Source of the DNA: Chitinophagaceae bacterium
Lineage (GTDB): Bacteria; Bacteroidota; Bacteroidia; Chitinophagales; Chitinophagaceae
DNA length: 64,000 nucleotides
Reading direction: 5' to 3'
NCBI GenBank assembly: GCA_021151685.1
Contig: JAGKWS010000013.1
Location: 1-64,000, forward strand
Each line of letters begins with the position of its first letter. Position 1 is the stretch's first letter. Below the pieces are notes generated by a model that saw only the letters and a program-made list of their open reading frames with translations, was not told the origin of the DNA and made no database searches. The position numbers were made by a program, and so were the translations under genes. Shown here in pieces: positions 7,724 through 15,576 of this stretch.

Positions 7724-9643
7724 ATGGGAGAGATAGCTGCAGGACCGTTGTTAAGCGGTATCGATACGCCAGATGACCTGCGCAAGCTGGATAAGAGTCT
7801 GCTGCCACAGGTTTGTACCGAGCTAAGGCAGTTTATAATAGACTGTGTGAGTGTGCATGGCGGGCACTTTGGTGCCAGCCTGGGTGTAGTAGAACTTACG
7901 GTAGCACTGCACTATGTGTTTAATACCCCCGACGACCAACTGGTATGGGACGTAGGCCATCAGGCTTATGGCCACAAGATACTCACCGGCCGCCGCAAGG
8001 TGTTTCATACCAACAGAAAATATGGTGGGCTTAGTGGCTTCCCCAAGCGTAGCGAAAGCGAGTACGATGCATTTGGTGTAGGGCACTCTTCTACCTCTAT
8101 ATCGGCCGCACTGGGTATGGCTATAGCATCGAAGTACCGTGGCGAAGACCACCGCAGGCACATAGCCGTAATAGGCGATGGTGCTATGACGGCAGGCTTG
8201 CCCTTTGAGGCACTGAACCATGCCGGTGTGAGCAATGCCAATGTGCTGATAGTACTGAACGACAACAACATGAGTATAGACCCCAATGTGGGCGCACTCA
8301 AAGAATACCTGACAGACATTACCACCTCGCACACATGGAACCGCTTTAGAGACGATGTATGGAACCTGCTGGGCAAACTGCCTACAAAGGATTTCCAAAA
8401 GATGGCATCGAAGGTAGAGGCCGGATTGAAAGGAGTGGTATCGAAAACCAGTAACCTGTTCGAGGCATTGGGTTTGCGGTATTTTGGCCCTATAGATGGC
8501 CATAACGTAACCAAGCTGGCCGAAACACTGAAGAGCCTGAACGACATACCGGGCCCCAAGTTGCTGCACATAAAAACAGTAAAGGGCAAGGGCTACGAAC
8601 TGGCCGAACAAGACCAGACCTTGTGGCATGCGCCGGGTACCTTCGACAAGGTAACGGGTAAGATAAACAAGAAAATACCTACCGCTCCAGAGGCTCCTAA
8701 ATATCAGGATGTGTTTGGACATACCATACTGGAACTGGCAGAGAAAAACCCGCTGATAATGGGTATAACACCCGCTATGCCCAGTGGCTGCTCGCTGAAG
8801 ATAATGATGGATGCCATGCCCGACCGCGCACTGGATGTGGGCATAGCCGAGCAACATGCCGTAACGGTAAGCGCTGGTATGGCTACGCAGGGCTTGCGGG
8901 TGTTCTGCAACATATACAGCTCGTTTATGCAGCGCGCCTACGACATGGTGATACATGATGTAGCCTTGCAGAAACTGCCGGTTGTCTTCTGTCTGGATCG
9001 TGCCGGATTGGTGGGCGATGATGGGCCTACGCACCATGGTGCCTACGACATAGCCTATATGCGCTGCATACCCAACCTGATAGTGAGTGCCCCTATGAAC
9101 GAGGCAGAGCTACGCAACCTGATGTACACCGCCCAGCTGGAGGAAACAAAGTATCCGTACGTGATACGCTACCCGCGCGGGCAGGGTGTGATGCCGCAAT
9201 GGCGCACCCCTATGGAAAAGATAGAAACAGGTACCGGCCGCGTGATATGTGAGGGCAGCGAAGTAGCTATCCTGACCATTGGCCATCCGGGCAACTTTGC
9301 TGTGGCTGCGTGCCGCACACTGGCTACCGAAGATATTTACCCCGGCCACTACGATATGCGCTTTGTGAAACCGCTGGACGAAAACCTGCTGCACCACATA
9401 GCCGGCAAATACAGTAAGATAGTGACCGTAGAAGACGGCACTGTAGTAGGTGGCTTTGGTAGTGCAATACTGGAGTTTCTGGCGGCCCACGGCTACCATA
9501 CCGAGGTACGGATACTGGGTATACCAGACCGTCTGGTAGAGCATGGCAAACCCGAAGAACTGCACCACGAGTGCGGCTACGATGCACCGGCCATAGCCGA
9601 TGCCGTACGCGAACTGGTGAACCATAAAGAGCTGGTAGGATAA
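7724..9643 (+). CDS. dxs: 1-deoxy-D-xylulose-5-phosphate synthase
   Basis: A 639-aa thiamine-diphosphate enzyme that condenses pyruvate with glyceraldehyde 3-phosphate, the first step of the MEP isoprenoid pathway, which also feeds thiamine and pyridoxal synthesis. Visible motifs are WDVGHQAYGHKILTGR near the N-terminus, the ThDP motif starting GDGAMTAGL and ending LNDNNMSID, HIKTVKGKGYELAEQD, the catalytic-Glu segment DVGIAEQHAVT and DRAGLVGDDGPTHHG. The length is normal. It has its own promoter and is followed by an intrinsic terminator, so it is transcribed alone. Confidence 0.97.
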   Translation: MGEIAAGPLLSGIDTPDDLRKLDKSLLPQVCTELRQFIIDCVSVHGGHFGASLGVVELTVALHYVFNTPDDQLVWDVGHQAYGHKILTGRRKVFHTNRKYGGLSGFPKRSESEYDAFGVGHSSTSISAALGMAIASKYRGEDHRRHIAVIGDGAMTAGLPFEALNHAGVSNANVLIVLNDNNMSIDPNVGALKEYLTDITTSHTWNRFRDDVWNLLGKLPTKDFQKMASKVEAGLKGVVSKTSNLFEALGLRYFGPIDGHNVTKLAETLKSLNDIPGPKLLHIKTVKGKGYELAEQDQTLWHAPGTFDKVTGKINKKIPTAPEAPKYQDVFGHTILELAEKNPLIMGITPAMPSGCSLKIMMDAMPDRALDVGIAEQHAVTVSAGMATQGLRVFCNIYSSFMQRAYDMVIHDVALQKLPVVFCLDRAGLVGDDGPTHHGAYDIAYMRCIPNLIVSAPMNEAELRNLMYTAQLEETKYPYVIRYPRGQGVMPQWRTPMEKIETGTGRVICEGSEVAILTIGHPGNFAVAACRTLATEDIYPGHYDMRFVKPLDENLLHHIAGKYSKIVTVEDGTVVGGFGSAILEFLAAHGYHTEVRILGIPDRLVEHGKPEELHHECGYDAPAIADAVRELVNHKELVG

Positions 9644-9670
9644 TTGATAATGGACAACACACAATAGATA

Positions 9671-9710
9671 CGATGCAGGTAGGGATAACTTACCTGCATC
9701 GTTGTTTTTT
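9671..9710 (+). terminator. Intrinsic terminator after dxs
   Basis: CGATGCAGGTA (9671-9681) and TACCTGCATCG (9691-9701) form an 11-bp perfect stem with a 9-base loop, followed directly by TTGTTTTTT. It begins 28 bases after the dxs stop. Confidence 0.88.
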
Positions 9711-9747
9711 GGGGGATGGTAGCAGGGAATGATACTTGACTTGAGGT

Positions 9748-9985
9748 TAAGTCTAAATTTGAGTTGCTATGCCTACATCACTCCGGATAGGAGTGAAAGC
9801 TCTGTAGCTGCGACACGTAACAGCACAAACATGCGCCGTCTGGAGCATAACGATAACGAGGGGAATTATTCAGCACTTGGGCACGGACATAGTTTTGCTC
9901 CTGACGGAGCAACGATAAATATGAATTGTTCCACTACAGAGCTTGCGCCCCGCTGGGGCGGCAAAGCATCTCAAATTTAGACTTA
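9748..9985. repeat. 238-bp nested palindromic element with four internal hairpins
   Basis: Between dxs and the next gene lies a composite inverted repeat. The outer arms TAAGTCTAAATTTGAG (9748-9763) and its exact complement (9970-9985) match over 16 bp, extending to 25 with two mismatches. A second pair, AGCTCTGTAG (9798-9807) and CTACAGAGCT (9934-9943), is nested within. Local hairpins are CACTCC/GGAGTG (9779-9795), ATGCGCC/GGAGCAT with one mismatch (9831-9848), TTGCTCC/GGAGCAA (9895-9912) and CGCCCC/GGGGCG (9946-9960). The whole could fold like a cloverleaf. An open frame crossing it shows no protein-like features. It may be a non-autonomous mobile repeat or a structured RNA. Confidence 0.7.
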
Positions 9986-10017
9986 GCCATACCTAAGGTT
10001 ATATCTCAAAAAAGCGG

Positions 10018-10025
10018 TAACTTTA
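10018..10025 (+). promoter_or_regulatory. Near-consensus -7 box upstream of the plug-domain gene
   Basis: TAACTTTA differs from TAnnTTTG only in the last base and lies 48 bases before the ATG at 10074. It is just outside the right arm of the palindromic element. Confidence 0.3.
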
Positions 10026-10073
10026 GCATAAAGCATATTCATTTTACATCGTTTGCCCGCTAAAGCTACACCT

Positions 10074-10493
10074 ATGAAACATCTTATTTTTTTGCTGACA
10101 ATGTTGCCGTTGTATAGTATTGCTCAAACAGAACCGGACGATATTCAGCCAAGACAATGGAAGATGTATGTGTGCCAGAGCTACACAAGAATAGTAGACG
10201 GTAGAACATATTCCGGCGATGCTATGGTGCTGGAAACTGTAGTGGAGGATAGTGCGTCTGTAGCACTGCGTCGTGCTGAGGCAATAAAGCCACTTTTACC
10301 CCGTGTGCCGGGAATGGTTTGTTTCAAGCAGTCTGACCTGAATGCAATGCCTGTGACCAGTGTACGAGATGTAGTGGCTCTGGCACCTGCAATGTACCAG
10401 AGACAGCGTGGTGCCAACACATACATGGCCGGTGGCCAAAATGATGCTCTATTGTATGTGATAGATGGTATGCAAATAGCCCGTAACCAATAG
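10074..10493 (+). CDS. Stand-alone TonB-receptor plug-domain protein
   Basis: A 139-aa exported protein: a signal peptide (MKHLIFLLTMLPLYSIAQ) is followed by about 50 residues without recognised motifs and then a plug-like segment. Its core reads FKQSDLNAMPVTSVRDVVAL, then an LAPAMYQRQRG turn and ends with an LLYVIDGMQI strand, as in TonB-dependent outer-membrane receptors. The protein stops right after the plug's conserved IDG motif, so no beta-barrel is encoded here or in any frame downstream. It may be a remnant of a receptor, or a small periplasmic protein that uses the plug fold. The start at 10074 places the signal peptide at the N-terminus. It converges with the CarboxypepD_reg-like gene, 12 bases away. 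Confidence 0.65.
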   Translation: MKHLIFLLTMLPLYSIAQTEPDDIQPRQWKMYVCQSYTRIVDGRTYSGDAMVLETVVEDSASVALRRAEAIKPLLPRVPGMVCFKQSDLNAMPVTSVRDVVALAPAMYQRQRGANTYMAGGQNDALLYVIDGMQIARNQ

Positions 10494-10505
10494 TGGGTAT
10501 TCGCG

Positions 10506-11298
10506 CTACTTGTAATAGGTGTAGGTAGCGTATACCATTGGGTTCAGCACATTGCGCTTCAGCGAACCTGCCAAAACCTGATAGCCCCAGTTGGCACCGG
10601 GTTTTGCCCTGTTGTACATCAAAGAATATTGTTTGAAAAGAAATGAACACCCCACGCCCTACGGGTACATGCCATCTGCTTACATCTACCCTTACCCACT
10701 CATCGCCCGTGGTTGCACTGGCTATCACGGTAGTATCCAGCAGGTCTTGACCCGGCAGGTAGCTGGTATCAATGTCGTAGACATGAACTCTGAATTTAGC
10801 GTTTGGCAGCCCATCCTTCAGAATATAGAAGAAGATCTCGTTCAGTGTACCATGTTTGGAAGAGTCTGCCTTCAGGAAGATGGCTGTTTCGTTGCCGGTA
10901 AAGCCCGAAAACATGCCGTAGGGCTTCAGGTTCTTTTTGCCCATAATGGCTGTTTTGGTTTTCCGACGTTGGTGGTCGGCCGAAACATTTACCTCGTCTA
11001 TGGTAGCAATTTGCTGCGGCAGTACTATGTTCATTGTATCGCCGGTAATGGCTATCTTCTTTTTTGCATAGCCCAAGCTATAAAACTCTACAGAATCGGG
11101 GAGGGTGGTTACCAGCAGAAAAGAACCGTGCCTGTCTGTTACCGCAACACCGCCACCCTTTGTGGCATGCACCGTGCAGGCAGGTATAGCATTCCCTTTA
11201 TCGTCTTTTACAATACCCCATACCCTTTGGTGCTGACAATGGCCGTGCAGCCCTGCCAGCATCAACAGTATTGTGAAAGAGAATAATCTGAACCACAT
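10506..11298 (-). CDS. CarboxypepD_reg-like exported protein, frameshifted near its 3' end
   Basis: Signal peptide (residues 1-22), then a carboxypeptidase-regulatory-like beta domain at about 24-100 (VWGIVKDDKGNAIPACTV, SVEFYSLGYAKKKI), then a second beta-rich domain with VHVYDID and WVRVDVS strands. The annotated frame turns into antisense-like sequence after GVFISF and would run on over the plug gene to 10324. If one A is removed from the AAAA run at 10636-10639, the frame continues with a sensible end (RAKPGANWGYQVLAG, NPMVYATYTYYK) and stops at 10506, giving 263 aa. So either the gene carries a 1-base insertion or the assembly has a homopolymer error. Function is unknown; such domains are common in Bacteroidota envelope proteins. 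Confidence 0.65.
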
Positions 11299-11336
11299 GG
11301 TAAATAGTACACCATTAAAGATACGGGAAACCCGTC

Positions 11337-12020
11337 TTAAAAAATGTAGTTATACCTTACTTGCGGGTAAAATGCCCGTACTGCATCGGGGCCTTTCAGT
11401 GGGTCCATAACGGTGTAGCTAACGACCAATGCCGCACTTACACGGCCATTGAACATGGTACGGCCTGTACGGCGGTCTACCACATGTAGTGGCTGGTTGA
11501 AGCCAATACCGGCACAGGGGTCTACAACTATCGTGTTCAGCACCTTGCTGAAGTCTTCTTTGTCTTTGCCAAAATAGGTGAGGTAATTGACATTGGTGCC
11601 CACCAGCCAAAAAATAGCCGCTGAGTTCTTCCATGCAAAATACCGGTTGTACAATATGGGCGCAGTGACCAACGACATTGTTCTTTTCTTCACCGTATAG
11701 GCACTTAAAGCTGCGGAAACCGACAAAATAGACGGATACTCGGTAGTGCGCGATGCCAGCGGTATTTTGAGGCCCAGCTCCAGACCACCGGTGAAACCAC
11801 CCCCTTTGTTGGTCTCATTGGCTATTATGGTTTTGCCAAATGAATAACCCAAAGAAAAGCCAAGAAAAAAGTGGGTGCCACCTATATCATCACTATTGTC
11901 GTTGTATGGTTTAGACAGCGCGACACTGTTGGACAGAGAAGGCTTTTCGCCTGCGGTGCTTACCAAAGATGGCAAAAGCATAGTGCAGCTAAGGGCTGCT
12001 TTAACAAGTACATTTTTCAT
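11337..12020 (-). CDS. Exported beta-rich protein, probably outer membrane
   Basis: A 227-aa protein with a signal peptide (about residues 1-23, ending near VSTAGE). The rest alternates hydrophobic and polar residues in short strands rich in Gly and aromatics (FFLGFSLGYSFG, GGFTGGLELGLKI, FWLVGTNVNYLTYFG) and ends in an aromatic residue (VRYNYIF), as outer-membrane beta-barrels do. I do not recognise a named family. It lies upstream of the frameshifted gene on the same strand with a 38-base gap, and downstream of a lipoprotein gene. Confidence 0.65.
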   Translation of the reverse strand: MKNVLVKAALSCTMLLPSLVSTAGEKPSLSNSVALSKPYNDNSDDIGGTHFFLGFSLGYSFGKTIIANETNKGGGFTGGLELGLKIPLASRTTEYPSILSVSAALSAYTVKKRTMSLVTAPILYNRYFAWKNSAAIFWLVGTNVNYLTYFGKDKEDFSKVLNTIVVDPCAGIGFNQPLHVVDRRTGRTMFNGRVSAALVVSYTVMDPLKGPDAVRAFYPQVRYNYIF

Positions 12021-12114
12021 ATGCTCGACAAGATATGAAATATTATGTACTATGCAAGTGGGGGGCTACAAACATGTAGTGTAGCGTTTCTGCCCGTTTC
12101 ATATTGCTAATACC

Positions 12115-13104
12115 CTACTTGTATCGAAAGGCAAGTCCCTGAAAGAGTTCGGGGCCAAATGCGGTGCGCATATTTTTGCCATCTGTATTTACCTGAAAGA
12201 GCAAGTTCTTTTCCCAAAAATCGCCGGAAAAGGTTGACAGAATATATACGTTGCGATTATTGTCCATCGCTGCAGAGTTACATTCGCGGTGCACAGAAAA
12301 TGGCAAAGCCGCAATATCAGTTACCTTTCCTTCACGCGACATTCTTACAAAGCGATATACATTGGCATTGATGATTTTATCGCAGGCTATGCCGTAAAAA
12401 CAATCATCACGTTTGCTGAATGCCAGCGCAAAGACATCGGAAGAAGTTTGTATGATAGTTGTACTGTCTTGAGACGGAGAATATTTCATGGTCACCCCAT
12501 TGGTAGGGTTGCTTTTATGCCGACAAGTCCAGAATATGTCACCGGTTAGCTCATCTATTGCTGCAGCAGGAGGATAATATTTACCAGTTGAGGAATCTGT
12601 AGTTACGGTTGCGCGCACTGTTTCGCTGAATGTTGATTCGGTCAATTGCACTTCCGATAATACTATGTTTGGGGTCAGCTTAAGACTGTAAAATGTATTG
12701 TTTGTCTTGTTAAACAATATTCCGGTGTATACAACACTATCGGGCACTGGCTCCGGTGAGGTGAGCCCCGTTAGCGATGGCAACGTTTTGATGCATACAA
12801 GACGGGTACTGCGTGGGTAGAGGATTTGAGAAAACAGATAATAGTTGCCATCTCGACTGTCAATACACGCTATGTTGGTAGTCTCAGAGGTACGTGCCCC
12901 TGCATACGGCATAGAATACCTTGCAGACTCAGGATCGATAACGCCATGGTTTTGCCTTATTACAGTCATATTTCTGAAAATACTGGTGCCGACAAGGCCT
13001 GTGTAGTCTGGCGTTACAGGCGGTGCCTCTTCCTTGTTTTTTCTGCATCCAATGGCTGCAAGCATCAAGGTGCATACAGCTGCACATACAATCTTTCTGA
13101 GCAT
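12115..13104 (-). CDS. Lipoprotein of unknown function, possible propeller-like repeats
   Basis: A 329-aa protein with a lipoprotein signal (LMLAAIGC, Cys20) followed by a charged, Pro-rich linker. The mature part has recurring segments of the type DxRDGNYYLFS, NKTNNTFYSL, DELTGDIFWTC, KRDDCFYGIA and DNNRNVYILS, spaced about 45-60 residues apart, which would suit a beta-propeller. No catalytic motif is recognised. The gene is on the same strand as the two genes downstream of it and is divergent from nothing close. Confidence 0.65.
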   Translation of the reverse strand: MLRKIVCAAVCTLMLAAIGCRKNKEEAPPVTPDYTGLVGTSIFRNMTVIRQNHGVIDPESARYSMPYAGARTSETTNIACIDSRDGNYYLFSQILYPRSTRLVCIKTLPSLTGLTSPEPVPDSVVYTGILFNKTNNTFYSLKLTPNIVLSEVQLTESTFSETVRATVTTDSSTGKYYPPAAAIDELTGDIFWTCRHKSNPTNGVTMKYSPSQDSTTIIQTSSDVFALAFSKRDDCFYGIACDKIINANVYRFVRMSREGKVTDIAALPFSVHRECNSAAMDNNRNVYILSTFSGDFWEKNLLFQVNTDGKNMRTAFGPELFQGLAFRYK

Positions 13105-13268
13105 ATTAAGGTGTTTTTACAATTTATGGTACTCATCTCATAACGAGGGTCAGCACTCATTTATTGTAGAAATATACTCGTTATGCACGGCACGCATTAC
13201 CCATCAGGAAAACGTATTGCTCATTGCGAATTGCTATATCCCCCCAACTAACTGAGACATTAGCCTCA

Positions 13269-13829
13269 TCACATTCTCCCCACTTGCGAAGCCCTTACCC
13301 CCCACATCAGTTCTTTTACAAAGCCGGCGGCGCGTTTGTTGGTGGCGGTGGGGTCTGTAGGGTTGCCGTCTTCGTCGAAGGCTTCGCGCACTTTGGGTAC
13401 GGGGAACATGGCGGGTATGGTAAGGGCGCGCATCTTCCAGAGGGTGAATTGCAGCACACCCAGTACCTGCGAGCCGCCAAATGCGCCGTCGGACACGGTG
13501 GCTATGCCTATGGGCTTGTGGTACCACTCTTCGTACAGCAGGTCGGTTACGTTCTTCAGGCTGGCGGGTATGCTGCCGTTGTACTCGGGCGTTACTATAA
13601 TGATGCCATCGGCTGCCTTGATGCGTTCGGCAAATTGCAGGGCACCTTCGTGTTGTGGTACCTGCAGGCGTAGCCGCTCGGTAAATATGGGGAAGTTGTA
13701 GGCGGCAAGATCCAGTATCTCGGCAGTGCCGTGGCCCTCTGCCGCTATATAGTTGCTGAAAAAGCGTGCTACCCGGTGGCTGTTGCGGCCCACGCGTACG
13801 CTGGCCGATATGATGGCAATGTGTGGCAT
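13269..13829 (-). CDS. NADPH-dependent FMN reductase family protein
   Basis: A 186-aa flavodoxin-like protein. The N-terminal phosphate loop IISASVRVGRNSHRVA binds FMN phosphate in this family, and the VTPEYNGSIPASLKN motif is the second family signature; a GAFGGSQVL loop follows. Such enzymes reduce FMN, quinones, azo dyes or chromate with NAD(P)H; the physiological substrate cannot be read from sequence. A minus-strand -7 box lies 19 bases upstream of the ATG. The gene is divergent from the AsnB-like secreted protein gene. Confidence 0.9.
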   Translation of the reverse strand: MPHIAIISASVRVGRNSHRVARFFSNYIAAEGHGTAEILDLAAYNFPIFTERLRLQVPQHEGALQFAERIKAADGIIIVTPEYNGSIPASLKNVTDLLYEEWYHKPIGIATVSDGAFGGSQVLGVLQFTLWKMRALTIPAMFPVPKVREAFDEDGNPTDPTATNKRAAGFVKELMWGVRASQVGRM

Positions 13830-13848
13830 GTTGGTTGATTATGTCATT

Positions 13849-13856
13849 CAAATGTA
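13849..13856 (-). promoter_or_regulatory. -7 promoter box of the FMN reductase gene
   Basis: The minus strand reads TACATTTG, a full TAnnTTTG match, 19 bases before the ATG at 13829. A TTTG on the same strand (13870-13873) is closer than the usual -33 spacing. Confidence 0.45.
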
Positions 13857-13922
13857 CTGAATACCCTTACAAAGTACCTATACTACCCGTCCTTAGCCCT
13901 ACAAAGCGTAACTTTATAGCCA

Positions 13923-15434
13923 ATGAAGCGCATAGCCCTGTTGGCCATACTGGTTGCAGTATGGCACACCACATTTGCCGGCAAGCTGTTTATACCTATG
14001 GATACGACCCAGACCAACCATCTGCGGGCGTATGGTATAGTGTATCATGCTATAGCGGAGGGCAAAAAGGCCGAGTGGCTACTGAACTACCGTGGCGGTA
14101 GCTTCATGTTGGATTATAGCTATGCTATCTATGCTGCCTGCCGCCGTGCCGGGGTGGCCGCTGCCGAAATGGGCGACAATACCTATACCGAAATAGTGGC
14201 CCGTGTAATGGCCCGTGGCAATAATGGCGATGTAATACCCCTGACCCGCGCCCCAAAAATGGCCGTGTATACACCGGGAGGTAAAAAGCCGTGGGACGAT
14301 GCTGTGACATTGGCACTTACCTATGCCGGCATACCCTTCGACAAGATATATGTAGATGAAGTACTGGCGGGCTCGCTAAGCAAGTACGACTGGTTGCACC
14401 TGCACCACGAGGACTTTACGGGGCAATATGGGAAATTTTGGGGGCAGTACCGCGATGCGGCATGGTACCAGGCCGAGCAAAATGCTGCCACCAAACTGGC
14501 CACCAAACATGGCTTTGCCAAGGTATGGCAGATGCAACAGGCCGTGGTGCGCCGCATACAAGCGTTTATAGGACAGGGGGGCAACCTGTTTGCCATGTGC
14601 TCTGCTACCGATACCTATGACATAGCCATTGCCGCCGATGGTATAGATATATGCGATGCCCCGTTTGATGGTGATGCCATGGACCCCGATGCACAAAACA
14701 AGCTGAAATTTGAGCAGTGTTTGGCATTTACCGGGTTCAAGCTGTCTGTTACGGCCATGGAGTACGAGTATTCGTCGATAGATAATACAGTGGCCCGGCT
14801 GAGCCTGCCCGAAGAACAAGATGTGTTTACCCTCTACACGTTTCAGGCACGTAAAGAGGCTGTACCCTCTATGCTGTGCCAGAACCATGTGGCTGTTATA
14901 AAGGGCTTTCAGGGGCAAACTACCGCCTACCGCCGCCAGTACCTGAAACCCGGCGTGGTGATAATGGGTGCTGCTGTGGGGCAAGACGAGGCACGTTATA
15001 TACATGGCCGCTACCGCAAGGGTACATGGACATTCTATGGTGGGCACGACCCCGAAGACTATCAGCACAAGGTGCAAGACCCACCAACAGACCTGAGCGA
15101 CCACCCCAACTCGCCGGGCTATAGGCTGATACTGAACAATGTGCTCTGTATAGCATCGGGACGGCAAAAACAGCCGGAAGGGTTTACAGCGGGTATGGCT
15201 ACCGGGGCTCCGGTATCTTTTCAGATAGCAGCTGGCGGTAGCGAAAATACATTAGTTATATCGGGCGGTAGTACCCGCATTACCGAGGTAGCCTTTGTGA
15301 ATGATGCCGGTAAAGAGGTGCTGGTAAAACAGTTTGATACCACCAATGCCACTATTGATGTGCAGCAACTACCAGCGGGCCGCTACAACATACGGGTAAA
15401 TGGGCAACTTGCGGGTAAAATAGCCCGCGATTGA
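13923..15434 (+). CDS. Secreted 'asparagine synthetase B'-like protein with T9SS sorting domain
   Basis: A 503-aa protein with a signal peptide (about residues 1-19). The central part (20-420) matches the conserved Bacteroidota proteins traditionally named asparagine synthetase B: LFIPMDTTQTNHLRAYGI, WLLNYRGGSF, APKMAVYTPGGKKPWDDAV, YDWLHLHHEDFTGQYGKF, FAMCSATDTYDIA and FTFYGGHDPEDYQH. It lacks the ATP-pyrophosphatase motif of true asparagine synthetases, so that name is misleading; the function is unknown. The last 75 residues form a beta-rich tail ending in LPAGRYNIRVNGQ, typical of type A T9SS sorting domains, so it is probably exported to the cell surface. A near-consensus -7 box (TAACTTTA, 13909-13916) lies 6 bases before the ATG. 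Confidence 0.7.
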   Translation: MKRIALLAILVAVWHTTFAGKLFIPMDTTQTNHLRAYGIVYHAIAEGKKAEWLLNYRGGSFMLDYSYAIYAACRRAGVAAAEMGDNTYTEIVARVMARGNNGDVIPLTRAPKMAVYTPGGKKPWDDAVTLALTYAGIPFDKIYVDEVLAGSLSKYDWLHLHHEDFTGQYGKFWGQYRDAAWYQAEQNAATKLATKHGFAKVWQMQQAVVRRIQAFIGQGGNLFAMCSATDTYDIAIAADGIDICDAPFDGDAMDPDAQNKLKFEQCLAFTGFKLSVTAMEYEYSSIDNTVARLSLPEEQDVFTLYTFQARKEAVPSMLCQNHVAVIKGFQGQTTAYRRQYLKPGVVIMGAAVGQDEARYIHGRYRKGTWTFYGGHDPEDYQHKVQDPPTDLSDHPNSPGYRLILNNVLCIASGRQKQPEGFTAGMATGAPVSFQIAAGGSENTLVISGGSTRITEVAFVNDAGKEVLVKQFDTTNATIDVQQLPAGRYNIRVNGQLAGKIARD

Positions 15435-15576
15435 TGGGTTTACAAATTTGGAAACCAAAACAGAAAAACTAAAAATCAATGTATTGGCGGATTAAAAAAT
15501 CTTCCCACTCTTAATCCAGAAAAAAATATTCAAACAAATTTGTTTTAACTTACGCCTTATCCTATAACTATAAAAA

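Noticed and set aside
7823..9037. 404-aa minus-strand frame opposite dxs
   Set aside because: Antisense shadow of dxs, whose ThDP motifs are complete.
9729..9980. 83-aa plus-strand frame across the palindromic element
   Set aside because: It is translation of the nested inverted repeat; no protein features, no conserved start context.
10324..10505. C-terminal extension of the CarboxypepD_reg-like frame over the plug gene
   Set aside because: The residues after the AAAA run look like an antisense frame; the alternative frame gives a natural C-terminus and stop at 10506.
14376..15167. 263-aa minus-strand frame opposite the AsnB-like gene
   Set aside because: Antisense shadow; the plus-strand gene shows signal peptide, family motifs and sorting tail.
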